A stretch of DNA of 64,000 nucleotides from DAIOEK01 sp963708715 (GTDB taxonomy: Bacteria > Chloroflexota > Anaerolineae > Anaerolineales > Anaerolineaceae): NCBI GenBank assembly GCA_963708715.1, contig CAVPSU010000001.1, forward strand, positions 1,550,001 through 1,614,000. Direction: 5' to 3'. This document shows positions 25,196-34,102 of the stretch, piece by piece; the stretch's first letter is position 1, and each line of letters starts with the position of its first letter. Below the pieces are notes generated by a model, which ran no database searches, had not been told where the DNA came from, and worked only from the letters and a program-made list of their open reading frames with translations. The position numbers were made by a program, and so were the translations under genes.

Positions 25196-25491
25196 ATGTG
25201 GCATATTCAAACCATACCAGATGAACAGGTAGAAGGTACGCTTCGGGAATTATTTAACCTCTGGTGGATTATGCCAGTAAGATCAGCCGCGATTAAGGTT
25301 CAGTTACCAAGGATGATGTTGATACCCTGCGCCAGGATGGGTTGACCGACCAGCAGATCACGGATGTGGCATTGGCTGTGGTTGCACGCAATTTCATCAG
25401 CCGCTTTTTTGACGCACTCGGCGCCGATCCTGACCCGGAACTGATTGCGAAAGAACCTGAGTTGGGGGCATTTCTTAAAAATTTCGAATAG
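25196..25491 (+). pseudogene. AhpD-like peroxidase-related gene remnant
   Basis: After a good ribosome-binding site (AAAGGAGG) the ATG at 25196 opens MWHIQTIPDEQVEGTLRELF, the N-terminus of the peroxidase-related/carboxymuconolactone decarboxylase-like family. The frame then breaks; another frame continues DYASKISRD, a TAA stop, GSVTKDDVDTLRQDGLTDQQ and ARNFISRFFDALGADPDPEL, the family's C-terminus. The central part with the catalytic CxxC region is missing. It is a deleted, frameshifted and nonsense-mutated relic. Confidence 0.75.
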
Positions 25492-25514
25492 GACCATTAT
25501 AGAACAAATAGAAA

Positions 25515-25543
25515 GAGGCTTCTGACATGACGTCAGAAGCCTC
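25515..25543 (-). terminator. Terminator of the small membrane protein gene
   Basis: Perfect 12-bp stem (GAGGCTTCTGAC at 25515-25526 with GTCAGAAGCCTC at 25532-25543), 5-nt loop, followed on the minus strand by TTTCTATTTG. It begins 16 bp past the stop of the minus-strand gene at 25560. Confidence 0.75.
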
Positions 25544-25559
25544 TCTAAGGAGGAGCGAG

Positions 25560-25925
25560 TTAGCTCAGATACTCTTTGACCGGTTGTTCATCAAGGAACA
25601 CCAGATTTAAGATCCCAGCCACAAGGGAGGGTACGTTTCCATAAACAATGGTGACAATCTCGAAAATGGCGATGGTTTTCAAATTTTGAGCTGGGACTGC
25701 TTTGCCAGACATCAATCGGGAGGCATAGACCACTTCAAAAATACCTAAGACCAGCGGAAGAACCACCACCGGCAGGCAGAGAATCCCGATGACGGAAACC
25801 AGTGCGCCACATGTGATGGATATTCCGGTGAGAATATTCAGGATACCACTGACAAGCAGGATGATTTCAATCGCCTGTACTTTCCCAGGCTTTGGATTTA
25901 CATTGACGATAATTTGTTCAGACAT
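25560..25925 (-). CDS. Small four-helix membrane protein
   Basis: A 121-residue protein starting MSEQIIVNVNPKPGKVQAIE with about four hydrophobic helices and a short polar tail. The start at 25925 has a ribosome-binding site (GAGGTTAAC); an upstream in-frame ATG (26000) would run through the sigma-factor terminator. No family was recognised with confidence. It is a single-gene unit downstream of the sigma factor. Confidence 0.7.
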   Translation of the reverse strand: MSEQIIVNVNPKPGKVQAIEIILLVSGILNILTGISITCGALVSVIGILCLPVVVLPLVLGIFEVVYASRLMSGKAVPAQNLKTIAIFEIVTIVYGNVPSLVAGILNLVFLDEQPVKEYLS

Positions 25926-25988
25926 GTTAACCTCATTTATTTGTTTTAGCTTTCTAGTCAATATACGGAGGTTATTCAGAATAGTTGC

Positions 25989-26020
25989 AAAAAGCTCCAT
26001 CCAATCGGATGGAGCTTTTT
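25989..26020 (-). terminator. Terminator of the principal sigma factor gene
   Basis: 14-bp perfect stem (AAAAAGCTCCATCC at 25989-26002, loop AATC, GGATGGAGCTTTTT at 26007-26020) ending in a run of U on the minus strand, about 40 bp past the sigma-factor stop. Confidence 0.85.
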
Positions 26021-26061
26021 AGTACAGGTTGCATAGAGGAAAAGACTGATCCTTTTCCGTT

Positions 26062-27237
26062 TTATAAGTATTCTTTAAGCTGCCTGGCTCGTCTCGGATG
26101 ACGAAGTCTGCGCAATGCTTTTCCCTCTATCTGGCGTATTCGCTCACGGGTCAATCCGAATTTCTGCCCCACTTCTTCCAATGTATATGTGCGGCCATTA
26201 TCGAGACCAAAACGCAACCGCAAAATTCGGGCTTCCCGAGGAGAAAGGGTTCCCAGCACTTCATCCACTTTTTCGTGGAGCATATTCCGATATGCGGTCT
26301 GGATCGGGGTGGGAGTGATCTCATCTTCCACAAACATCCCCAATTCCGAATCTTCCTCGTCGCCTACCGGGCTTTCCAATGAAAGAGGCAGCCAGGAGAC
26401 GCGCAGCATCCATTGTACCTTTCGGAGAGAAAGACCAAGCTCACCGGCGAGTTCATCCACAGTAGGGGCACGCCCCAGATTCTGTTCCAATTCATGGGTG
26501 AGTTTATACAGTTGGCGGATGCGATCGATCATATGCACGGGTACGCGGATCGTGCGTCCCTGGTCAGCGATGGACCGGGTGATAGTCTGCCGGATCCACC
26601 AGGTGGCATAGGTGGAAAAACGAAAACCCTTGTGGTAATCGTATTTTTCCACCGCTTTCATTAGTCCCAGGTTGCCTTCCTGAATAAGGTCCAGGAAGGG
26701 AACGCCGCGACCGATATACTTCTTGGCAATGCTAACCACAAGACGGGTGTTGGCTTTGATCAAATGTTCGCGAGCCAGAATTCCATCGTTGTTGGTGGAT
26801 TCCAGTTCGTACCGTTTGGTGGCATCGATCTTCCCACAGGATAGCATCTCTTTTCTCGCTGCCCGACCTGCTTCTATACGACCGGCGAGACTCATCTCTT
26901 CTTCAATATTCAATAAGGGAACCCGAGACATTTCCTTGAGATACAGACCAACGGTATCATCAATGGAAATTCGTTCCAAATCCGTGTATGGATCAAAATC
27001 GCTGGGAGGAGAAGGATCTTCCTCTTGCAGGCTGCTGTAATCGTTCTCATGGTCAAGGATATCCACGCCATGCCGGCGCAAAGCAACCATCAAAGCCGTC
27101 AGATGTTCAGAGTCATCATCCCCCTCTGGATAAAATTCCATCAAATCTTCGGTTGTCAAGTAGCCTTGAACATCCGCTTTTTCGAGCAACATGCTCAGGA
27201 TCTCAGTGTTTTGCCTGTGTCGGTCTGGATATGTCAC
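26062..27237 (-). CDS. rpoD: RNA polymerase principal sigma factor (RpoD/SigA)
   Basis: A 391-residue sigma-70 with a reduced region 1.1, region 1.2 (DDTVGLYLKEMSRVPLL), region 2 (KYIGRGVPFLDLIQEGNLGLMKAV in part, YATWWIRQTITRSIADQ), region 3 (TVDELAGELGLS) and region 4 (LRLRFGLDNGRTYTLEEVG, TRERIRQIEGKALRRLRHP). It directs RNA polymerase to TTGACA/TATAAT promoters of the kind seen here at 1506-1533 and 54311-54339. The GTG at 27235-27237 is preferred because GAGGAGG lies 7 nt upstream; the GTG two codons earlier abuts the ribosome-binding site. It lies 95 bp downstream of DUF177 and is probably co-transcribed. Confidence 0.95.
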   Translation of the reverse strand: MTYPDRHRQNTEILSMLLEKADVQGYLTTEDLMEFYPEGDDDSEHLTALMVALRRHGVDILDHENDYSSLQEEDPSPPSDFDPYTDLERISIDDTVGLYLKEMSRVPLLNIEEEMSLAGRIEAGRAARKEMLSCGKIDATKRYELESTNNDGILAREHLIKANTRLVVSIAKKYIGRGVPFLDLIQEGNLGLMKAVEKYDYHKGFRFSTYATWWIRQTITRSIADQGRTIRVPVHMIDRIRQLYKLTHELEQNLGRAPTVDELAGELGLSLRKVQWMLRVSWLPLSLESPVGDEEDSELGMFVEDEITPTPIQTAYRNMLHEKVDEVLGTLSPREARILRLRFGLDNGRTYTLEEVGQKFGLTRERIRQIEGKALRRLRHPRRARQLKEYL

Positions 27238-27332
27238 TTGCACCCTCCTCTCGTTACTTCAGTTGACCTTCCAACCTATCACCCCGCTACATTTTGGGTG
27301 GTGGTCATCCAATGGAAAAAAGGTACGATTCT

Positions 27333-27815
27333 TCAATCCACTGGTCTGGATCGGTGCTCACAATCCTTTTCATTCCAATTTTCCCCACACTCTGGGCATA
27401 ATCCCAGACAATCCGGCCTGCAGAGAGGTCGGATCGGGATTTCCAGCGTGAGGTATTCGTGGACCAATGGTTCCAGATCAATATGGGCATCTTCCGGAAG
27501 CAAGAGTCCGGATTCTGACATGGATCTGGGTGTGAATGCATACAATTCATCAAACTCTGCCTGCAATGGGGTTATAGCGGGTTCCAGACACCGAACACAT
27601 TCCAGTGTCATGGTGGATTTAAAATGAGACTGGCAGAGTAATCCTTGAGGAGTGCGGCTGATACGCGCAACGCCGCTCAAATCTGTCAGGTCCATATCCG
27701 ATTGAAGGCGAATTGTGGGATAATCAAACTCGAAGTCGCGACTATATCCAATCGATTGGCTGATAATGAATCCAACATTGAGCCGCAAGGGATGACGGTT
27801 TGGTTTCACAATCAC
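27333..27815 (-). CDS. DUF177 (YceD-like) protein
   Basis: A 160-residue DUF177 protein with the conserved Cys pattern: CVRCLEP in the middle and CRPDCLGLCPECGENWNEKDC at the C-terminus (first part CRPDCLGLCPECG). Members are linked to 23S rRNA/ribosome metabolism and usually precede rpmF (L32). Here rpmF is not next to it: the following gene is the sigma factor. Translation probably starts at a GTG. A clear promoter lies upstream at 27853-27881. Confidence 0.88.
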   Translation of the reverse strand: MIVKPNRHPLRLNVGFIISQSIGYSRDFEFDYPTIRLQSDMDLTDLSGVARISRTPQGLLCQSHFKSTMTLECVRCLEPAITPLQAEFDELYAFTPRSMSESGLLLPEDAHIDLEPLVHEYLTLEIPIRPLCRPDCLGLCPECGENWNEKDCEHRSRPVD

Positions 27816-27852
27816 AACTTAATAAATAGGGATAATTGCTTCAAGCTCTCAG

Positions 27853-27881
27853 AGTATAGCACAAACATTCTTGAAAGTCAA
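27853..27881 (-). promoter_or_regulatory. Promoter of the DUF177-rpoD operon
   Basis: Minus-strand -35 TTGACT (27876-27881), 17-bp spacer, -10 TATACT (27853-27858). The start point would be near 27846, about 30 nt before the DUF177 GTG. Confidence 0.75.
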
Positions 27882-27935
27882 TTAATTATGAAGAAAGTGA
27901 TAAATATTAACCTTATGACGACGGGCGGTTCCGCG

Positions 27936-27941
27936 TATAAT
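27936..27941 (+). promoter_or_regulatory. -10 box upstream of the GT-C-like gene
   Basis: TATAAT, preceded at 17 bp by a weak -35 (TTATGA). The predicted leader is about 50 nt and contains a six-codon ORF (ATG at 27969, MTDIPK) that ends shortly before the real start. Confidence 0.4.
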
Positions 27942-27998
27942 ACCAATAAGTACCAGGGCAAGAAACAAATGACGGATATTCCCAAATAAAAGTGATCT

Positions 27999-29231
27999 AT
28001 GTCGAATTTTACTTCCCGTCTCGGACAAATTTACACAACCCGAAAGAATTTAATACTCACAATTCTATATTCGGGATTTATTGCGGGTTTCCTATTATTA
28101 CTATTCAAACCTGCGCTTGCTTATCTTCCTTCCAATGGTGATGATCTGGTCATTCTCTCCAAAGCAGCTCAGCAAACCAATCCGCTCTCCTATTTCGTGT
28201 CTGATTGGGGATTGGGAAATTCAGCTTACCGTCCACTACATACCATCTCCATCTGGCTAATGTACAGGCTGGTTGGTGTCTGGGCTTTTCCAAACCAACT
28301 CATCAATTTGGGATTACATATTCTGAATGTACTCCTGGTTTTCATTTTGTTACTTCGTCAGAAATCTCCCACAGTTATTGCGCTGCTCATCTCCGTCTGT
28401 ATCGGCACTTCCATCTATTCTGTTTCGCCCGCCACATGGATATCGGACCGTCCGATGTTGATAGTTACTGTCCTATTGAACATCACCTTACTTTTCCTAT
28501 TCAATCCGAAAGCATATAACAAAGGCCAAACGATTGGGATCTATGCAAGTCTCTTTTTGCTGGCTTGTCTCTCCAAGGAGAGTGGATTGGTCGTTCCCAT
28601 TTCAGCTGCGGTGATCGCATTTCTTATCAAAAGACCGGAACGGAACTGGATCATTGGAACTGCGGCAGCCATCACTGCAGGGTATCTGCTTTTCAGGTCG
28701 ATCATATTCCATGGACAAGCTTTCTCTTATTCCGAAAGCGGATACTTATTTGGCTGGATATCCTATCCGGATAACGTTCGATTTCCCTTCCTGCTACAGG
28801 TTCTGGTGTACGCCGACAATGTCCTCAAGAATATAGGAGCCAATATCTTGATAGTATTCGGTCCGGAGGGCGGATTCCTCCCCTGGATGGATGCACAGGC
28901 TCGAATAATAATGATCGCTTCCATGAGTTTGGTGTTCATTGCCGCAATCACCCGCAGAAAGGTTGGTACTTTCGGGAAAGCCGCGTTAATCATCGTCGTA
29001 TTGAATGCAATTATCCATTTTCAATTATTCCGCTATCGGGCGCTCTATATTGGGTTCGAGGCTGTTATGCTCTTTATCGGCGCAAGTTACGTGAGTTCCA
29101 GTTGGATAAAACACAAAGGATCTCTCACAGTCATATCCATACTACTGGCAGTATGCATCGGTTCGAACGTGGTCTATATTCAGGATCACCTGCTGAATCA
29201 ATCCTTCAAGCGCAGTCGGGAAATGAATTGA
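27999..29231 (+). CDS. Polytopic GT-C-like membrane protein
   Basis: A 410-residue protein with about ten membrane helices. An acidic motif in the first extracytoplasmic loop (LPSNGDDLVIL) and the general layout resemble GT-C glycosyltransferases or related membrane proteins that use lipid-linked sugars. No specific subfamily could be fixed. The TGA stop at 29229-29231 is followed in frame by 29 further sense codons (YELTNVIAERGSQISPDILQ and more) to a TAG at 29319-29321, so the C-terminus may have been shortened by a nonsense mutation. Confidence 0.65.
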   Translation: MSNFTSRLGQIYTTRKNLILTILYSGFIAGFLLLLFKPALAYLPSNGDDLVILSKAAQQTNPLSYFVSDWGLGNSAYRPLHTISIWLMYRLVGVWAFPNQLINLGLHILNVLLVFILLLRQKSPTVIALLISVCIGTSIYSVSPATWISDRPMLIVTVLLNITLLFLFNPKAYNKGQTIGIYASLFLLACLSKESGLVVPISAAVIAFLIKRPERNWIIGTAAAITAGYLLFRSIIFHGQAFSYSESGYLFGWISYPDNVRFPFLLQVLVYADNVLKNIGANILIVFGPEGGFLPWMDAQARIIMIASMSLVFIAAITRRKVGTFGKAALIIVVLNAIIHFQLFRYRALYIGFEAVMLFIGASYVSSSWIKHKGSLTVISILLAVCIGSNVVYIQDHLLNQSFKRSREMN

Positions 29232-29339
29232 TATGAATTGACGAATGTGATCGCCGAGAGGGGGAGCCAAATCTCTCCGGACATCCTTCAACAGGTTTTG
29301 GAGATGTATAAGAATAAATAGGTGTGTTACCGAAATGGA

Positions 29340-30956
29340 TCAGTTCAAACAGGGGGGGTAATTTTCGCCAATCTCGTAAAAATCAAACCGAGCGTCATAC
29401 GCTGAATAGTAAGTCGTATCTGGCATCATCGGGAGTTGGGCGTTAAAATATTTATTCATCACAATCCGGAAGGTATTGATTGGGGTGATGCCCGGATAGA
29501 GCGATGAATAATCTCCATCAGAGAAATAATATACGTTAAGGATTTTGATTCGGTCGAATTGATCCCCGGTACCAAATCCATACGTGCCATGATCGCCTTG
29601 TACGATAAATACAAATGGTCTTGTAGAAGTATTTTTTATGGATCGAAGGATGTCCAGAATTCGTTTATTCAAATACTGTACTTCTTCGATGTAGGCATTC
29701 CGGGCAAACTCTCTTTTTTTGTAACATCCGGATTTAATGTGAAATACTTTTCACCATCGACAGGACGCCCTTCGGAATCAAAGCTGGCAGGAGGATGAGG
29801 TGCCAATAGATGGAGATGAACAATCTTGGGTGAAGAACCGCTCTGCAGATTGGCTACCTGGTTCAACTGGTAAAAAATAGTTTCCCGAACTTCGGAGTAT
29901 GGCGATTTAATAAATTGTTGGATCGCAGGTGGTAAGGAATTCTGATTATCCAAGATCAATTTGATTGCGGTTGAATTGTAAAACATTGATTCGAACGCTT
30001 GAAATCCACGAGTAAGCCTGGCAAGAGGCAGCTCATTTTTGGGTGATAAGTATCGATCAGAATTGACGATGTTCGTTGGGATAAAGCCGCTATCAAACGC
30101 TGTGAGCTGATACCCATTCTCACGAAGAGTTCTGGTACACAATGCTATTGTTGAGTGATTGTGATAGCTCTTGGGCACTATCAATCTCCGGCTGAATATT
30201 GTCTATCCAGGAGATATTCAAAGAGGAATTTAATGACAGCAAGGTCTGGGCGTAATTGGACCGGCTGCAATTGGCAACATATGCGCCTTCTTTCGTTAAA
30301 TCATTAATAAATGCCGAGTTATCCCAGCCAAATCGATTTTGGAGGACATCTGCGCGGGTATAGGTATCCAGGATGATGTAATAAATATCCGGAGCATTCG
30401 CAGGGATGGTCAGATTGAGCGATGGCACATCTGACGATTTGAGATCGACCATGGCGATTTGGTTTTGAATTTTACGCGATTCATAGGAAAGGATATTCAC
30501 CAGAGGGAGGACCAATAAAACGCCAGTGATGATATTCAATGGGAGAGTAAGACCTGTCAAGTCTTTCTTTGAGATCAGCCAACCGGCACCAACCAAAACT
30601 GCCAATGACAGCAAAATCAGGTAACGATGTCGAATTATCGGCTCGATCCAGGCAGGTACGGTTTCCTGCAAATGATAGATCTGCCCATACGAGAAGAACA
30701 AAACCAGGAAAACGAGAGTAAAAAATGACCCTTTTGAAGACGACCGAAATCCTAGTCGAGCGAATAGGTAGACGAGTGCCATCAATAATAAGCTGATAAT
30801 CAGGGGTCGAATGATCATCCACCCCTGTATCTCAGTTTTGTTATGTGAATACATGAAAACCACCGGGTAAACGGTGAAAAGGAATATATAAGATGGGTAT
30901 TGCAATGCTTTCTGCAGCCAATTGCCTGTAGGTTGTTTATTCGCAGGAAAGGACAT
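29340..30956 (-). pseudogene. Membrane sulfatase/phosphoethanolamine-transferase-like gene with two frameshifts
   Basis: Three consecutive frames encode pieces of one protein: N-terminal membrane helices, then a sulfatase-type domain with the nucleophile segment DIYYIILDTYTRADVL and the later metal-binding FIVQGDHGTYG. A one-base shift near 30140 (after NNSIVY, resuming RTLRENGYQ) and another at an A7 tract at 29713-29719 (resuming RNAYIEEVQYLNKRI) break it. One extra A would repair the second site and one base fewer the first. The intact protein would be about 535 residues and membrane-bound. Real decay or assembly error cannot be separated from sequence alone. Confidence 0.8.
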
Positions 30957-31159
30957 TCTCTCGTCTCTGGTATATCTGTCAGGAAAGATCTACATCTCGT
31001 ATAAGATATGGATGATTATAACAAAATGCAATATCAGCCGTATTCTGTAACCTCTTATTAATTACCGATACCCGATTCCGAACCAGAAATTGTTCTACAA
31101 TAATGCAGTCAGTATGAGCAAGTCCCTTTAATAATTTATGCCTGGAAGGAAGATGAACC

Positions 31160-31768
31160 ATGAGATTATGTCTGGCGACTGAAAACGATGGAAAAAGGGA
31201 AGAATTTGAATCCATTCTGGAAGGACAACCGTTTGTACTGGTTACCGGAAAAAAATTGGGAGTCCACTTGAGCGTGAAGGAGACCGGCAGTACCTACCAG
31301 GAAAATGCGCAACTGAAAGCGCATGCGTATGCTCAGGCAACCGGGTTACCTGCCCTGGCGGACGATACCGGATTGGAAGTGCAAGCCTTGCGGGGAGCTC
31401 CCGGTCTTCACTCCAAGAGATATTTGCCAGACATGGAGGCATCTGACGCGGACAGAAGAGCCTATCTTCTCAAAAATCTGCAAGGTGAACCACGTCCCTG
31501 GAAGGCGCGGTTTACCTGTATGGTTTGTATTGCCTTGCCTGACGGCAGTGAATGGTTCACCAACGGCGAAGTTAAAGGGGAGATTATTCCGGAAGAGCGG
31601 GGTGATTTTGGCTTTGGGTATGATCGTATTTTTCAAATTACGGCAATTCAGAAAACAATGGCAGAACTTTCATTGGTCGAAAAAAACGGGTACAGTCATC
31701 GGGCGAAAGCTATTAAGGCAGCCATTCCTATATTGCATCGGCTGGCTACTACCGGGGAATATGAATGA
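31160..31768 (+). CDS. rdgB: Non-canonical purine NTP pyrophosphatase (RdgB/HAM1)
   Basis: A 202-residue enzyme that hydrolyses ITP, dITP and XTP to monophosphates, keeping them out of DNA and RNA. Motifs: the N-terminal ATENDGKREEFESIL (normally TxNxxK), ADDTGLEV, FGYDRIF and the C-terminal YSHRAKA. The length is normal. Its TGA overlaps the ATG of the MBL hydrolase by 4 bp. It has a good ribosome-binding site (GGAAGGAAGATG). Confidence 0.93.
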   Translation: MRLCLATENDGKREEFESILEGQPFVLVTGKKLGVHLSVKETGSTYQENAQLKAHAYAQATGLPALADDTGLEVQALRGAPGLHSKRYLPDMEASDADRRAYLLKNLQGEPRPWKARFTCMVCIALPDGSEWFTNGEVKGEIIPEERGDFGFGYDRIFQITAIQKTMAELSLVEKNGYSHRAKAIKAAIPILHRLATTGEYE

Positions 31769-32649
31769 TAAACATTGTCCCTGAACAAGCATCTGAGCAT
31801 GTCTGGCGATTTGCGGGCAGAATTTTCAACTATAACAGTGGAGTGATCATCTCGGATAATCACGCCTGGCTGATTGACCCGGGTATGGCACCCGATGAGG
31901 TGATGACAATTCGGGATTTCTGCAATTCACATAATTGGGAGCTCAATGCTGTTTTGCTTACCCATTTCCATTATGACCATATTTTGGGGGTGAACGCCTT
32001 TGAAAATTCGATCGTCATAGCCTATTACTTGTTTGATCAGGAAATCAAGCGGATGGCTTCGGTATCACAGTCCAAGGTCGACCGGTTGATCCAAAACGGG
32101 GAAATGACTCGCCCGGACTGGTCACTGGATGTGCATTCCGACTGGCACGTCAGACGCCAACAGTCTTTCGTGATCGGCGAGCTGTCTGTGGAGGTAATCC
32201 CTCTTCCCGGTCACACCAAGGATCAAATTGGTGTCTATGTAAACGAAGACCGCCTGCTCTGGGCGGCTGATACCCTATCCGATATTGAAATTCCTTTCAT
32301 CAGCAGCTCAGCCCGAAGTTATCAGAGGTCACTGGAAAAAGTCGCCAACCTGAATATTGGGATTATTGTTCCCGGGCATGGCAATCCATCCAATTCACAG
32401 AATGATTCTCAACAAAGAATCCTGCGTGATCTCGGATATATCAAGGAATTAAGGGCGATGGTGAAAGAAGGCGTCCGAAAAGGTCTTTCAATCGATGAGA
32501 TACTCGCGGAGTGTGATGCGATCACTATTTGGAACAGGGATGAAAATAGTACCGGTCACCGCTGGAACATCGAAGAGATATACATTGAGGAGGGGGGAAA
32601 GACAACAGGAAGAAATCTTGGTTGGGAAAAGGAGTGGCTGCCAGATTAG
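31765..32649 (+). CDS. MBL-fold metallo-hydrolase
   Basis: A 294-residue metallo-beta-lactamase-fold hydrolase: metal motif THFHYDHILG (HxHxDH), downstream His in IPLPGHTKDQIG, Asp in LLWAADTLSD and His in IIVPGHGNPS. The C-terminal about 70 residues form a helical extension. It belongs with glyoxalase II-like or hydrolase enzymes of undetermined substrate. Translationally coupled to rdgB. Confidence 0.88.
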   Translation: MINIVPEQASEHVWRFAGRIFNYNSGVIISDNHAWLIDPGMAPDEVMTIRDFCNSHNWELNAVLLTHFHYDHILGVNAFENSIVIAYYLFDQEIKRMASVSQSKVDRLIQNGEMTRPDWSLDVHSDWHVRRQQSFVIGELSVEVIPLPGHTKDQIGVYVNEDRLLWAADTLSDIEIPFISSSARSYQRSLEKVANLNIGIIVPGHGNPSNSQNDSQQRILRDLGYIKELRAMVKEGVRKGLSIDEILAECDAITIWNRDENSTGHRWNIEEIYIEEGGKTTGRNLGWEKEWLPD

Positions 32650-32730
32650 CCGCCTCGGTCGGAAATTCAATCTTGAAAAGTGGCAGCCAATCTAACGCAT
32701 CAGAGTCGATCCGGAATGGACGCGCGATTA

Positions 32731-32865
32731 TTAATTTATAACCAGGGCCAAAGTCCAGGAGAGTATCAATATAACGGAAACGATAATAAAAACGATCCGC
32801 TGTACGCGCAAACGGCGCTGTTCGCGGGAAAGACCGGATTTTTTGGGCTTGGATTGATTTGACAT
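32731..32865 (-). CDS. 44-residue single-helix membrane microprotein
   Basis: An ORF of 44 codons with the layout of a small membrane protein: MSNQSKPKKSGLSREQRRLR (positively charged, cytosolic by the positive-inside rule) followed by a single hydrophobic helix VQRIVFIIVSVILILSWTLA and a short end. Only a weak purine-rich stretch precedes the ATG. It lies between the convergent MBL hydrolase and the eRF1-like gene. No function is known; the clean charge-helix architecture argues that it is real. Confidence 0.55.
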   Translation of the reverse strand: MSNQSKPKKSGLSREQRRLRVQRIVFIIVSVILILSWTLALVIN

Positions 32866-32922
32866 GTGATCATTAACTTTCTGAATAGAATAATCCTTAT
32901 TATAACCTGCACCTGAATCAGA

Positions 32923-32953
32923 ATCCGACCTCTTCGTCTGGAAGAGGTCGGAT
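32923..32953 (-). terminator. Terminator-like hairpin after the eRF1-like gene
   Basis: 13-bp perfect stem (ATCCGACCTCTTC at 32923-32935, loop GTCTG, GAAGAGGTCGGAT at 32941-32953), 14 bp past the minus-strand stop at 32967. No U tract follows. Confidence 0.55.
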
Positions 32954-32966
32954 CATTAAGAACCGG

Positions 32967-34067
32967 TTAGTATCTCAGAACGGCAGCAATTTTACCAACG
33001 CTTTCCAATTCGGGGCTGTGGTGGATAACTTCCACATCTCCACCAGATTGCAGCACTGAGCGGACTGCATGGTCTACAACATCCACGACCTGATCCGTTT
33101 TGGAACCACACATCGGGCAGACATCCAGGTTGTGCGGCGTGATAAAACCGCAGCTCCGACAATGGACTCCCTGTGAGATATATCCCTCTTTAAAAAGGAG
33201 AGTTTGGACACGATGAGCACTAATTGCAGACAGTACATTTTCCAAGCCTACAGCACCTCCGGTACCTTTCGCTGCAGCAGTAATTGCATTGTCGATCAGG
33301 TGATGTTTTTGATGGATCTCAGCTTCCAGGCCAATCTGCATTGCTTTTGTTAAGACTTCGGCATGACTGGCTGTCATCGAGATCGCGAAAGTACCAACCA
33401 CCAGGCTTTGCCAGGTCTTGGGTAATAACGACAATATCGCTTTCGTATTTTCTTCGGTACCGCCAATCAATACTCGCCGGATATGGTTGGCTTCAAAAAA
33501 ATGAACCGCAAAATCAGCAGCGGATTTCATATTTCGTTCGACAAGTTCCTCGGCATTTCCGGCTCTGCCAGCGATGCCTCCTCTGCGTCCGGGGAAAGAG
33601 GATGCGCCGCCTTGTTTGATATGTTTAATTTCCTCACCGACCGTCCCCTGTTGTTCTTCCAATTCGCCGAGATGAAAATGGAATAATCGGGCGCCTTGTT
33701 TATCGATCAGAATCACCCCATAACCGCCAAAAGCATCCCATACATCGGCAAGAGGTTTAAAGTGTGGATGATCTGAGATCCTTACCCTACTCTGGATTAT
33801 GACCTTTAATGGAAACGCTCGGAAAAAATCGTCCGGCATACACGTGAACACTGCCACGCTGCGGCCGGACCAGTCATACTCGTGTGCGAAATACTGTTCA
33901 ATCCTTTCGATATCTTTTGGCAGATCCACATCTTTCAACATGGTACGCAGCCGCAAGCGGTAGGCATCGGCATTGCCTTGCGCCGGCTCTGTATTCAGAT
34001 ACAAGCTTAATACCGGATGTGTGGATGTAAAGTTCAATAGCTCACGTAAATCGCTTTCAGTCAACAT
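32967..34067 (-). CDS. Bacterial eRF1-like protein (baeRF family) with zinc ribbon
   Basis: A 366-residue protein with the layout of archaeo-eukaryotic release factor 1: an N-terminal domain, a middle domain with a Gly/Arg-rich loop (FPGRRGGIAGRAGN) in the position of the GGQ loop, followed by the ERNMKSAADFAVHFFE helix, an RVLIGGTEENT strand-turn of domain 3, and a C-terminal zinc ribbon (CRSCGF and CPMCG) near residues 313-332. Family members are proposed to bind ribosomes and act in rescue or stress. The catalytic Gln is replaced by Ile (GGI), so peptide release by the classical mechanism is unlikely. Single gene, 36 bp downstream of the htrA gene in the same direction. Confidence 0.78.
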   Translation of the reverse strand: MLTESDLRELLNFTSTHPVLSLYLNTEPAQGNADAYRLRLRTMLKDVDLPKDIERIEQYFAHEYDWSGRSVAVFTCMPDDFFRAFPLKVIIQSRVRISDHPHFKPLADVWDAFGGYGVILIDKQGARLFHFHLGELEEQQGTVGEEIKHIKQGGASSFPGRRGGIAGRAGNAEELVERNMKSAADFAVHFFEANHIRRVLIGGTEENTKAILSLLPKTWQSLVVGTFAISMTASHAEVLTKAMQIGLEAEIHQKHHLIDNAITAAAKGTGGAVGLENVLSAISAHRVQTLLFKEGYISQGVHCRSCGFITPHNLDVCPMCGSKTDQVVDVVDHAVRSVLQSGGDVEVIHHSPELESVGKIAAVLRY

Positions 34068-34102
34068 AAGCCCCTCCTTTTGGGATGTCAGGCATACACA
34101 GG

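Noticed and set aside
27244..27332. rpmF (ribosomal protein L32) after DUF177
   Set aside because: It is the usual neighbour, but the 89-bp gap is too short and encodes nothing similar.
27025..27627. 200-codon plus-strand ORF over the rpoD start and DUF177
   Set aside because: It is antisense to two conserved genes and has no recognisable domain.
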